In this document: positions 22,484 through 30,259 of the stretch, piece after piece
How the letters are laid out: each line of letters opens with the position of its first letter
How positions within the stretch are numbered: position 1 is the first letter of the stretch
Assembly: GCA_004124875.1 (NCBI GenBank)
Contig: SCKJ01000007.1
Span: 51,745-115,744, forward strand
DNA from: Fidelibacterota bacterium
GTDB taxonomy: Bacteria > Fidelibacterota > Marinisomatia > SCGC-AAA003-L08 > TS1B11
Direction of reading: 5' to 3'
DNA: 64,000 bases
Made by a program: the position numbers and the translations under genes
The notes under the pieces: generated by a model
Database searches by the model: none
Seen by the model: only the letters and a program-made list of their open reading frames with translations
What the model was told of the DNA's origin: nothing

Positions 22484-25444
22484 TCAATGCAGCACGACCA
22501 GCTTCAGGTGGGCTATCGCCCGGCCCGCCCGTAATTCGGCCACATAGGGACCTGACGCAACCGTTCGCCCGCTGTCATCGCGGCCATCCCAGACCGCTAT
22601 ATACTTGCCCCGGTATTTCGGCTCATCAATGAGCGTTCGTGCCACCCTCCCGGTCGCATCGTAAATGATTAGCCGCGTCGTTGAAAAGCGGGGAATCTGG
22701 TACCGGATCTGTGTTGAGGCGTTAAAAGGGTTGGGAAAGTTGGGCCCTATCCCGAAACTGAATTCGCCCGATCCGCCTTCCTCGATCAGGGCTGTAGATT
22801 CTATCATCAGGGGCAGTGTATCGCTGGCTGCCCAGGCTCCGTCTCCATCGCGGCCAACCACCGTCCAGTAATATAGCCCCCCTTTATCGAAAGTGATATC
22901 GAGGCTCAAGGCTTCGCCTACGGTGCGCTCATCGAGTATCATCTGCCGGGTCGTGTCCAACAGTTGCCAGGTGTAAATGATGAAGTCGTCAAGGTCGAGA
23001 TTTTCGCTCTCTTCCCAGGTGAACGTGATAACGGTATCCTCCGTGGAGAACAGCAGCCGCTCGTCCACGGAAAGTGTCACGGGCCCATTTGCCCTGAACG
23101 GCAGGGGTGGGTCGTTTTGCGGCAGCACGATGACCTCAAAAGTTCCCCCGGCCGACGCACCGCCGGCATCGGTAACCAGCATCGACACCAGCACCGTGCC
23201 TGACCAGTTCGGCAACGGCTGCACGATGGTCTGCAACGGGCCTGAAGGGATAAAAGTGAGCGGCAATTGCGATCCTTCGGGGTGCATAAATTGCAGCGAC
23301 AGGCTTTCCGGATCGTCTTCCTCATCGCTGATATAGGGCGCCCAGAATATGGTGGGACGGCTGTCTTCGGCCAACTCCAGATCGGGCAAATCGCGCAGAC
23401 GCGGCGGGTCGTTTACCGGCAGCACCGTGACATTGAAAGCGTCATAGGCCGTCACGGATGTGTCCAGCGGATCCATGGCCGAGATCACAAACGAGCGGCT
23501 CCCTGACCAGTTGGGCGCAAAACTCAAGACCAGTTCGTCCCCACGCCTCACCAGCGTGATGCCGTCTCCTCCCGGCGCGCTGTGCAGGGAGTAGTCGGTG
23601 ACAACGGTATCCACGGTGCGGTCAGGATCGACCAATATCTCCGACAGCAACCCGATCACCCGGCTGGGGGCGTCTTCATAAACGACAATGTCCTCAATGG
23701 GCTTCACCAGTCTGGGCAGATCGTTGACGCTCTTAATATCGAGGTTAAACGTGTCCGCCACCGATTCGCCGATAGTGTTGGTCGCCACCAAAATCACATC
23801 CGCGGACCCATGATGGTTCGGCTGGGCCGCTATTCTAAACTGGTTCTCCTCGATGCGCACATGAATGGCCTGCTCGAGAGGATTAATCAGCGAATAGGTG
23901 AGGCCGTGATTGGGATCGATGAACACCCTGGACAGGTCGGCGACAAGATACCATCCGGGAAAATCCTCCTTAAGTCTGACATCCGCGATATGGCCGATTT
24001 TGCGCAGTGGCTGGTCCTCCCCTTCGCCCGTGAGATAAACTTTCACCGTCTGCGCCGCATCAAAAGTGGTGTACTGGATGAGGATGGAATCATGGTAAGT
24101 GGTCATAAGCACAGGCCGAAAATGGACCGGCACATCGAGCAGCCTTCCGGGCAGAACGGTGAACTCCAGCGGCGGCACGGTGAACGCTCCTGACGATGGT
24201 TGCGCCGATTTCAAGGTCACTGTCACCGTCTCGTGCCCGCGATTGATCAGGCGCACCGGCTCCGTGGCCGTCTGATATACCGGCCGGAGGCCAAACGGGA
24301 CCGTGCGCACCGCAGCGGTTACCGGCAGCACGACTTGGGCGGCAATGACAAATCGGATGGACGGCATCCGCTCAGTTGCGCCTCCCTCGAGTGCAACACG
24401 ATGATTGTAGGTGGCGGTCACATGCCGCTGACCGATGTGCGCGGGGGTGAGCTCAAAGGGCAGCTCACGGGCCTGCCCCGGCGCGAGGGTCAATTCTGAT
24501 TTGAAGCGCACCCACGCAACGGCTGTGCTGTCATCGTCCAATACCGAGCTGAGCACCATGCTTGCCGGCTTGTCCGTGTTGTTAAAAACCGTGACCGTCC
24601 GTTTATATCGGCTGCCGGCCATTAACGCGTCCAGCCCCAGGGTATCCTGCGCAAACCGGACGGGGGGATGAGCGATGCCCCGCAGCGGCAGCTCGAGCCG
24701 GCCTGTGTCTCCAGCTACCGTATATATGAGCACGGCCAGGCTGTCAAGAGCACCGCCCCGGGGGGCTGTCCATACGAATTTGGCAATCTCAGATTTCCCT
24801 CCGGGGATGACCGGCGGCAGAACGGCAGAAGTGATGCCGGCGGGTAGTATGGGCTGACCCAGATAGATGGCCTCCTTGCCCCGGTTTATCAACGACCCCT
24901 GCCGCTGATAGGCGCCCCCCTCCAGCACTTCCTTCCAGACGATTTTGCCGGGATTGGCCACCAGCGGCTGACCCGGTGTCGCCGACACGATAATGGTCAG
25001 CGTGTCCCGGGTATCGAAAATAGGCGAGTGCCATGCGATGGAAAGCGTCAGCTCTCTCGGCATGAGGTCAGGCTGGGTGTAAGTGACAGGAAACCTGAGA
25101 AACTGGCCCGGACGCAGCCGGTAGGATGGGAGCGTGACTGAAACTTGCGGGGGCGCGATAACGATAGAATCGAGCTCAATGTCGCCCACGCCGAGGTTGG
25201 CCAGGTCCATGAACAGGGTCTTGGAATCTCCGGGGTAAATTTTATCGAACTGGAGACGGGCGGTGTTGGGACTCAGCAAAGGCGCCGGTCTGTACTTGCT
25301 CTGCTCGCCGGTCGAATCCTGGGACTGCGCCCCAGTAGCATTCTGTGCGGCATCCTGGCCGGACGCAGCCGTAACGAGCCAGGAGCACGTGACAAGGCCC
25401 AAGGCAGCCGTGCGCAAAAACTTATGGATGAATAATGCCCTCAT
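22484..25444 (-). CDS. Large secreted Ig/cadherin-like protein with FlgD-type C-terminal sorting domain
   Basis: The 986-residue protein has a signal peptide (TAALGLVTCSWLVTAASG), then about 450 residues of Ig-like modules of the ASPM/SPD-2 type, with repeating LANLGVGDIELDSI and FNNTDKPASMVLSS elements. About 300 residues of tandem cadherin-like modules follow (NDLPRLVKPIEDIVVYEDA, NDPPRLRDLPDLELAEDS, NDPPLPFRANG). At the C-terminus is FPNPFNASTQIRYQIP ... LIIYDATGRVARTL ... VWDGRDDSGR, the FlgD-like domain used for type IX-like sorting in FCB bacteria. It is therefore likely surface-exposed or secreted and adhesive. It lies between the Omp85 gene and the barrel gene in the same orientation. 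Confidence 0.85.
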   Translation of the reverse strand: MRALFIHKFLRTAALGLVTCSWLVTAASGQDAAQNATGAQSQDSTGEQSKYRPAPLLSPNTARLQFDKIYPGDSKTLFMDLANLGVGDIELDSIVIAPPQVSVTLPSYRLRPGQFLRFPVTYTQPDLMPRELTLSIAWHSPIFDTRDTLTIIVSATPGQPLVANPGKIVWKEVLEGGAYQRQGSLINRGKEAIYLGQPILPAGITSAVLPPVIPGGKSEIAKFVWTAPRGGALDSLAVLIYTVAGDTGRLELPLRGIAHPPVRFAQDTLGLDALMAGSRYKRTVTVFNNTDKPASMVLSSVLDDDSTAVAWVRFKSELTLAPGQARELPFELTPAHIGQRHVTATYNHRVALEGGATERMPSIRFVIAAQVVLPVTAAVRTVPFGLRPVYQTATEPVRLINRGHETVTVTLKSAQPSSGAFTVPPLEFTVLPGRLLDVPVHFRPVLMTTYHDSILIQYTTFDAAQTVKVYLTGEGEDQPLRKIGHIADVRLKEDFPGWYLVADLSRVFIDPNHGLTYSLINPLEQAIHVRIEENQFRIAAQPNHHGSADVILVATNTIGESVADTFNLDIKSVNDLPRLVKPIEDIVVYEDAPSRVIGLLSEILVDPDRTVDTVVTDYSLHSAPGGDGITLVRRGDELVLSFAPNWSGSRSFVISAMDPLDTSVTAYDAFNVTVLPVNDPPRLRDLPDLELAEDSRPTIFWAPYISDEEDDPESLSLQFMHPEGSQLPLTFIPSGPLQTIVQPLPNWSGTVLVSMLVTDAGGASAGGTFEVIVLPQNDPPLPFRANGPVTLSVDERLLFSTEDTVITFTWEESENLDLDDFIIYTWQLLDTTRQMILDERTVGEALSLDITFDKGGLYYWTVVGRDGDGAWAASDTLPLMIESTALIEEGGSGEFSFGIGPNFPNPFNASTQIRYQIPRFSTTRLIIYDATGRVARTLIDEPKYRGKYIAVWDGRDDSGRTVASGPYVAELRAGRAIAHLKLVVLH

Positions 25445-25530
25445 ATTTCAACCAGCGTGAAGTGACTTTTGCCGCATTGTCCTCAGTCGCCGCACCACCC
25501 GCAAAGATACGCTTGGCACGCAACGGGGAA

Positions 25531-26853
25531 CTAGAATTTGTGGCCCAGGCGGAAACGAACTTTCGGAGCGAAATTATAGGTATTAATACCCAAATCGATC
25601 GCAAAATTATCCAGGTAAGGCATAAACAGCCGTAAGCCCGCGCCGAATCCCGATATCGGCTGAGCTGCCCCCAGCGGCCTGATTGCGCCGTACCCCCAAG
25701 CGACATCAATAAAAAGCAGACCACCCAGGCCCCACTCGGCGCCCTCCACCATCTTTCTGGGAATAATGGTTTGCCTGAGCTCTACGGCCGTTACCACCAG
25801 GCTCTCGGCCTCCAACCGGCGTCGCACGCCCTCGGCTGCATCGGCGGGAATCAATCCAAAGCCCCTGACCCAGATGCCACCCAGATACTGCTGCGAATAA
25901 AACTGGACTTCACCCGTCTGGGCTGACAGACTCGCGGCCCACGCCAGTATCGTCGGATGGGCGCCACCACGCAGCTGCCGGTAAACGGCCAACTCAACCT
26001 GCATAAGCGTATAGTCCGGCGAACCCTCATCCAGAGCTATCTTTGGGGCATACAGCACCTTCAGCCGGAACCCATTGGTCGGGTCGCGCCATATATCCAT
26101 GGTCCGTAGAAGCAGCAGCAAGTTTACATGTAAGGTGCGGTGCCGCAAGTCAACACGTACCCCCCCAGGCGGGTCGGCGTCTCCGGCCTGGGATCGTCGC
26201 CATTGTAAGTCACGGTCTACCACGGCAGCCGAAACTCGACCCAAGAGCGTCTTTTTTTCGGATAATTTTCCCAGGCCAAACTGAATCTGCCTTTCCCGCA
26301 CCCGAAACCGGTAGACGGGATGACTGAAATACCGGTCGGTAATACTTGATGTAAGACTGATCTGATTGCCCCAAATCCAGGGATCAAAAAATTGAAAATG
26401 ATACGTATTCTCGCCACCCAGGGTGATCGTCGCGCCCACGATCCGGTTGAGGCCCTGGAAATTAACCATGTTCACCGCGCCGCCATAAGACCAGCCAATC
26501 TCTTCAACCCGGTAGATGATGGGAAGGGCCAAAAAACGGAGGGATTCATGTACCTCTACCACCAGCTCCATTTCATTGTCGTCATCCGGACGGGCGTAGA
26601 CCGCCACCATCTCAAATATGCGCAGGTTGTAAAGCCGGTTGCGGTCCTGCGCTGCCAACAGCGAGTCGAATGGCGCCCCCAGCGGATGGGTCACCTCTCG
26701 GCGTATGACGTGCTCGCGCGTCACCTGGTTGCCCTCGATGACAATCCGTGTGATGACCGGCTCCTCTCCGCGAGCCTCAAGAGGTCCCAGAATCATCAGG
26801 GCAAATAACAGCGACCGGAGCTTCACGAAAGATTTCGCATGTAAAAGGGCCAT
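25531..26853 (-). CDS. Omp85/BamA-superfamily protein with one POTRA domain
   Basis: The 440-residue protein has a signal peptide and one POTRA domain: PVITRIVIEGNQVTREHVI to VEVHESL (about residues 32-112), with the usual strand-helix-helix-strand pattern. A 16-strand-type barrel follows, with motifs such as NFQGLNRIVGATITLGG and LRLFMPYLDNFAIDLGIN and a C-terminus ending GHKF with a terminal aromatic residue. The GxxxRG motif of BamA is represented by GIWVRGFG. The single POTRA and small size suggest a specialised translocation or assembly barrel (Omp85 surface-antigen type) rather than BamA itself. It leads the minus-strand envelope group and could assemble the neighbouring barrel and secreted protein. 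No predicted terminator separates it from the next gene. Confidence 0.85.
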   Translation of the reverse strand: MALLHAKSFVKLRSLLFALMILGPLEARGEEPVITRIVIEGNQVTREHVIRREVTHPLGAPFDSLLAAQDRNRLYNLRIFEMVAVYARPDDDNEMELVVEVHESLRFLALPIIYRVEEIGWSYGGAVNMVNFQGLNRIVGATITLGGENTYHFQFFDPWIWGNQISLTSSITDRYFSHPVYRFRVRERQIQFGLGKLSEKKTLLGRVSAAVVDRDLQWRRSQAGDADPPGGVRVDLRHRTLHVNLLLLLRTMDIWRDPTNGFRLKVLYAPKIALDEGSPDYTLMQVELAVYRQLRGGAHPTILAWAASLSAQTGEVQFYSQQYLGGIWVRGFGLIPADAAEGVRRRLEAESLVVTAVELRQTIIPRKMVEGAEWGLGGLLFIDVAWGYGAIRPLGAAQPISGFGAGLRLFMPYLDNFAIDLGINTYNFAPKVRFRLGHKF

Positions 26854-27015
26854 TTGAGACAGGCATACATCTACGGGATAAAATTTACTCTGCTCCAGCC
26901 GCAGCTGTGGCTAACGTCCATCATCAGTGCCGCCTCCAAAATCCGTGCAGCAGATAAACTACCTATGGCGCTCTGCCGAATCAAGAACGCTACGCCGGCA
27001 GACAGACGCTAAATA

Positions 27016-27042
27016 AAAGGCCCCGCAACTTACGGGGCCTTT
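27016..27042 (-). terminator. Rho-independent terminator
   Basis: A 10-bp stem AAAGGCCCCG / CGGGGCCTTT with a 7-nt loop is followed on the minus strand by TTATTT. It lies 25 bp beyond the stop of the small repeat protein at 27067-27294 and so should terminate that transcript. Confidence 0.75.
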
Positions 27043-27066
27043 CAAGAATCAAGTAGATCGGGATGA

Positions 27067-27294
27067 TTATTTGCGTCCGCGGGCCATCTTTGAACGCGAC
27101 ACATCACCATTCTTGTCAATGAAATACAGGTAGCCTGATTCCCTGGTTACTCCAGCGTCGGCAACCTTGGAGGCATCGCCACCTTTTTGCCCGGCGCGTG
27201 CCATTTTGGAGCGCCAGACGTGACCATCCTTACCCAGGTAGTACAGGAATCCTGATTCTTTTTTGACGCCGACAGTCTTGACTTTCTCTGCCAT
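27067..27294 (-). CDS. Small protein of two tandem repeats, function unknown
   Basis: The 75-residue basic protein consists of two nearly matching units of about 32 residues: VKKESGFLYYLGKDGHVWRS with KMAR, then VTRESGYLYFIDKNGDVSRS with KMAR. Each unit reads as a short beta hairpin (ESG-(F/Y)LY(Y/F), then G(H/D)VxRSKMAR) with a spacer of lysines and glycines. There is no signal peptide, membrane segment or cysteine. A strong Shine-Dalgarno sequence (AAGGAGG) lies 9 bp upstream of the ATG, and a good terminator follows, so it looks like a well-expressed single gene. Similar short YLY-DKNGD-RSKMAR proteins occur in other bacteria to my recollection, but no function is known. Confidence 0.8.
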   Translation of the reverse strand: MAEKVKTVGVKKESGFLYYLGKDGHVWRSKMARAGQKGGDASKVADAGVTRESGYLYFIDKNGDVSRSKMARGRK

Positions 27295-27507
27295 TGGAGT
27301 GGCCTCCTTATTTCAAATGTGTGTTGACTGCGAGATTGTTTCTCTCGTCGGAGAATTTTGACCCACCCGTCGTGAAAGTCAAGCCCTTTTTCTATTGAGG
27401 AAAAAATCAGTTGCCGGCGGTCGTTGACTGCTTGAAAATACAATATTATCAAGGCGTTATGGCCCTAATGACTGAAGCCCTTCAGGGCTGACGGCCGAAG
27501 TGGCAAC

Positions 27508-28647
27508 TCAATTTTCTGCCGCTTTCAGGAAGCGCGCCAGAAAAATGAGCATGCCAAACGCATGACGCACCTGATGCCAAAGCGAGGGTCCTTTCTCGGT
27601 TGGGTTGTGCCCATAGTGCCCGGCAATATTCAGCACAGCATTGCGGCCCAACTTCGCTTTCAGCGCCAGGGCCTCCGTGTAGGGTATCGAGTTGTCCTGC
27701 CGGCCATGGAGGATCCAAACCTTTCCCCGGATTGACCCGGCAAATGATGCCGGCGATAGCGATTCCAACATCGGTCTGGCGTGATCCATAATTTCCTCTG
27801 CCAACTCAAGCGCGGCGCTCGATGAGGGTGACAGCATGGTCCCCAGCAGTTGCCGTTCCCGGTCAGGTAGTTGTGCCATGGCTCGCTGACCTTCCGTCTC
27901 ATCACCCGCGATAAAATGGTCCAATGCCAACCGTACCACCTGCTTGTCGAACGGTCGCTCAAAATGATCGAGGTAGTTGTGAAAAAACGCGATCTGGCCC
28001 CAGGGGTCGGGAGTGGTCTCGATCCTGTCACGTCCATATTCGGCCTTGCCGGTCAAAACAAAGCGCAAAGCCACCTCCAGATCGCAGTAGGTGCCGAATG
28101 TCATGATCGCGCCTGGCCTGACTGTCCCCCACGACTCTGCCCCGGTCGCTTTGAGCAGCAGCCCACCGGCAAAACTGGTACCGATCAGTGAGACCCGGCC
28201 CTCGCCCCACCCATCAACCGCCACGATATGCCGGTAGCAGGCAGCGATGGCCTTGGTTGTTTCATCATCAATGTGCAACGCCTTGAGTCTCGGCAACCGC
28301 GGGATGTAGACCGTTATCCCAATCAAGGTCAGGGCGTAGGTGAGCTTGTTGATGGCGGGATGATTTTCCCCGAATGGACTGGCGCCGTGCAGAACAATAA
28401 ATGCGGTCCTTCGCTGCGATCTTTCCGGGATGAGCTTGCGGCAGGGCTCCTCAGTCCCTCCAGGATGAGGATACCGCAACGACTGTTCCACGACCCCGGC
28501 AGGGATAGTTGAGAAATCGTCTTTGTCATTACCGATAATTTTAAGCACCGTGGCTGAGTGCCGTAACAGGACGTACCAACGACTCAGGCGCCAGATGACC
28601 AGAGCAAAGACCACCGCATAAATAAGCACACCGGCAGTAGATGACAT
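27508..28647 (-). CDS. Membrane-anchored alpha/beta hydrolase
   Basis: The 379-residue protein starts with a hydrophobic segment (GVLIYAVVFALVIWRLS) that would anchor it in the inner membrane. An alpha/beta-hydrolase domain follows: FIVLHGASPFGENHPAINKL (oxyanion-hole region), VSLIGTSFAGGL with the nucleophile serine, a long lid of about 120 residues, WILHGRQDNSIPY with the acid residue and NIAGHYGHN with the histidine. The triad is complete. The substrate is unknown; serine hydrolases of this type act on esters or lipids. The lid is larger than in simple hydrolases. It ends far from the next gene, so it may be a single unit. Confidence 0.82.
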   Translation of the reverse strand: MSSTAGVLIYAVVFALVIWRLSRWYVLLRHSATVLKIIGNDKDDFSTIPAGVVEQSLRYPHPGGTEEPCRKLIPERSQRRTAFIVLHGASPFGENHPAINKLTYALTLIGITVYIPRLPRLKALHIDDETTKAIAACYRHIVAVDGWGEGRVSLIGTSFAGGLLLKATGAESWGTVRPGAIMTFGTYCDLEVALRFVLTGKAEYGRDRIETTPDPWGQIAFFHNYLDHFERPFDKQVVRLALDHFIAGDETEGQRAMAQLPDRERQLLGTMLSPSSSAALELAEEIMDHARPMLESLSPASFAGSIRGKVWILHGRQDNSIPYTEALALKAKLGRNAVLNIAGHYGHNPTEKGPSLWHQVRHAFGMLIFLARFLKAAEN

Positions 28648-28677
28648 GAATCGTCTAGCGTATTTGCCTTAAATGCA

Positions 28678-29106
28678 TTAATCGCCAGTCAGGGGTCTGC
28701 CTGCGCCGTGTAGGTAGACCAGCTGTCCGCCCATGTAGCCGGTAACCAGCAGCAGGATGGCCAGCGCGATGAGTGCAGCCAGAAATAGTCGTGAGGGCAG
28801 GACTTTCTTCATGTGCAGATAAAACGCAGTGATGCCCAGAGCAAGCATGATGGCTGTGCTGAGCGTTCCGAGCAGTTCATGCCGCTCGAGGGTCGCTTCA
28901 ATTCCGGGCACTCGCTGGGCCGCTTCGCCCTGCGCAGTTCCTGTCACCGCCGCCGCTAATGCCATGATGGCGCCGATGACCAACGCAATGAGCGCCGACA
29001 CGGTGAAATGGGATTTACCCGTGCCCACGGCAATGAGCTGAAAGACGGCTGCAGCCGCTGCCAGCGCGATGGGAAAGTGCACGATGGACGGATGCCACGG
29101 CACCAC
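28678..29106 (-). CDS. DUF2231 membrane protein
   Basis: The GTG at 29106, 1 bp after the ApbE stop codon and 9 bp from a GGAGGG site, gives about 142 residues beginning VVPWHPSIVHFPIALAAAA. That WHPxIVHFPIAL stretch with its histidines is the hallmark of DUF2231, a four-helix membrane family thought to bind heme or take part in electron transfer. Further helices are VSALIALVIGAIMALAAAV, ELLGTLSTAIMLALGITAF and LFLAALIALAILLLVTGYMG. The frame is open further upstream through the ApbE gene, but the added residues are arginine-rich and unlike a membrane protein. Co-expression with the ApbE-like gene suggests a membrane redox role. Confidence 0.8.
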   Translation of the reverse strand: MVPWHPSIVHFPIALAAAAAVFQLIAVGTGKSHFTVSALIALVIGAIMALAAAVTGTAQGEAAQRVPGIEATLERHELLGTLSTAIMLALGITAFYLHMKKVLPSRLFLAALIALAILLLVTGYMGGQLVYLHGAGRPLTGD

Positions 29107-29107
29107 T

Positions 29108-30190
29108 TTAATCTTCCCTCCAGGTGACCAGGCTGTCGGACTGCCAGAGGCGTCCCCCGGCATCGACGAGCAGACCTTCCACTTCAGGCATCTGATTGAT
29201 GAGGTAAATGCCTTCCGACGGCAGCATGGTGAAAATCGCCTTGGCCAGCGTACCGGCCAATTCAGTGGTGGGCGCAATGATGGTCGCGCTCATCAACATT
29301 CGGGCTGGCTGACCACTAATCGGGTCGAGATTATTGTAATAGACCTCATTGTGAAAAGTGTACGCCTGGTCCGTAACCGATGCAGTGGCCATACCGACAT
29401 TCTCAAGAAATAGCTGCGCCGCCACCGTTTCGTCGATGGGGTGGGTGATGGCCACCGGCCAACCCAAGCCGTCCGGTGATGGTCCAAATGACCAGTAGGC
29501 TCCCATTTGCACGCGGGCCTGCTGCACCCCGGCCATCTTTAGATGGGCCAGGGCTTGATCCACGATATGCCCCTCCAGCAGGCCGCTGAGCGAAATGCCA
29601 TAAGCATCGTTAGGCATTCTCACGAGGGGCCCCTCTGCCACTGCCGTCATGGTAGCTCTGCGTATGGGCAACATAATCTGTTTCAGCAGCTCGGCGGTCG
29701 GTGGCCGGGGATAGAGCTTGTCGAACCCGTACGCCGTCTGCGGATAGGCCATAAATAGATTATAGTGCCCACCGGTCAGTTCGGATATGTCCAAAGCTCT
29801 TTGCACCAACTGGAACATTTCCGGGTCACGTGAGGTCCGCTCCTGATTGAGCAAATAGAGCTCGCCGCCGCTGTTCAGCGGATCGTATTTCTCGTCCAGC
29901 CGACTCACTTCCGCTCCGACAAGGCCTGCCGCAATGTTCAATTGTGATGCATCGGATACAACGAAGTCAATTTCAACCGGCTCGCCCCTGAAATAGACCG
30001 TTACGTGGGCCAACGGCGCCGGCTCCTGGCGGCATCCCAATGCCAGAAATAGGGTCAGCAGGCCAAAGCCTGCCCGGCGCAAACTAATCCCGGAGGTCCC
30101 TGATGATCCGGATAATGCTGTCACCGAAACACCGGCTCGTCTTTTGCCCATCGTAAATTCATACGTCTCCAAATGTAGCCCGTTCAGCAA
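29108..30190 (-). CDS. ApbE-like protein with altered active-site residues
   Basis: The 360-residue protein has a lipoprotein-type N-terminus (LLTLFLALGCRQEP) and the ApbE fold landmarks in order: AEVSRLDEKYDPLNSGGELYLLN, ELTGGHYNLFMAYPQTAYGF, GISLSGLLEGHIVDQALAHL, WPVAITHPIDE and NNLDPISGQPA. ApbE transfers FMN to a threonine of redox proteins and uses a magnesium site. The conserved lysine of the AKGY motif is E (LLEGH), the HI(I/L)DP histidine is N, and the ADA..AT motif that holds magnesium is AGTLAKA. It may therefore bind but not transfer flavin. A DUF2231 membrane gene follows with a 1-bp gap. Confidence 0.75.
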   Translation of the reverse strand: MLNGLHLETYEFTMGKRRAGVSVTALSGSSGTSGISLRRAGFGLLTLFLALGCRQEPAPLAHVTVYFRGEPVEIDFVVSDASQLNIAAGLVGAEVSRLDEKYDPLNSGGELYLLNQERTSRDPEMFQLVQRALDISELTGGHYNLFMAYPQTAYGFDKLYPRPPTAELLKQIMLPIRRATMTAVAEGPLVRMPNDAYGISLSGLLEGHIVDQALAHLKMAGVQQARVQMGAYWSFGPSPDGLGWPVAITHPIDETVAAQLFLENVGMATASVTDQAYTFHNEVYYNNLDPISGQPARMLMSATIIAPTTELAGTLAKAIFTMLPSEGIYLINQMPEVEGLLVDAGGRLWQSDSLVTWRED

Positions 30191-30259
30191 GCCATCGACG
30201 ACTGCTGATTTTAATGGGTCGTCCCCCTAAATTCTATCACACCACGTAAGGAAATTAGC

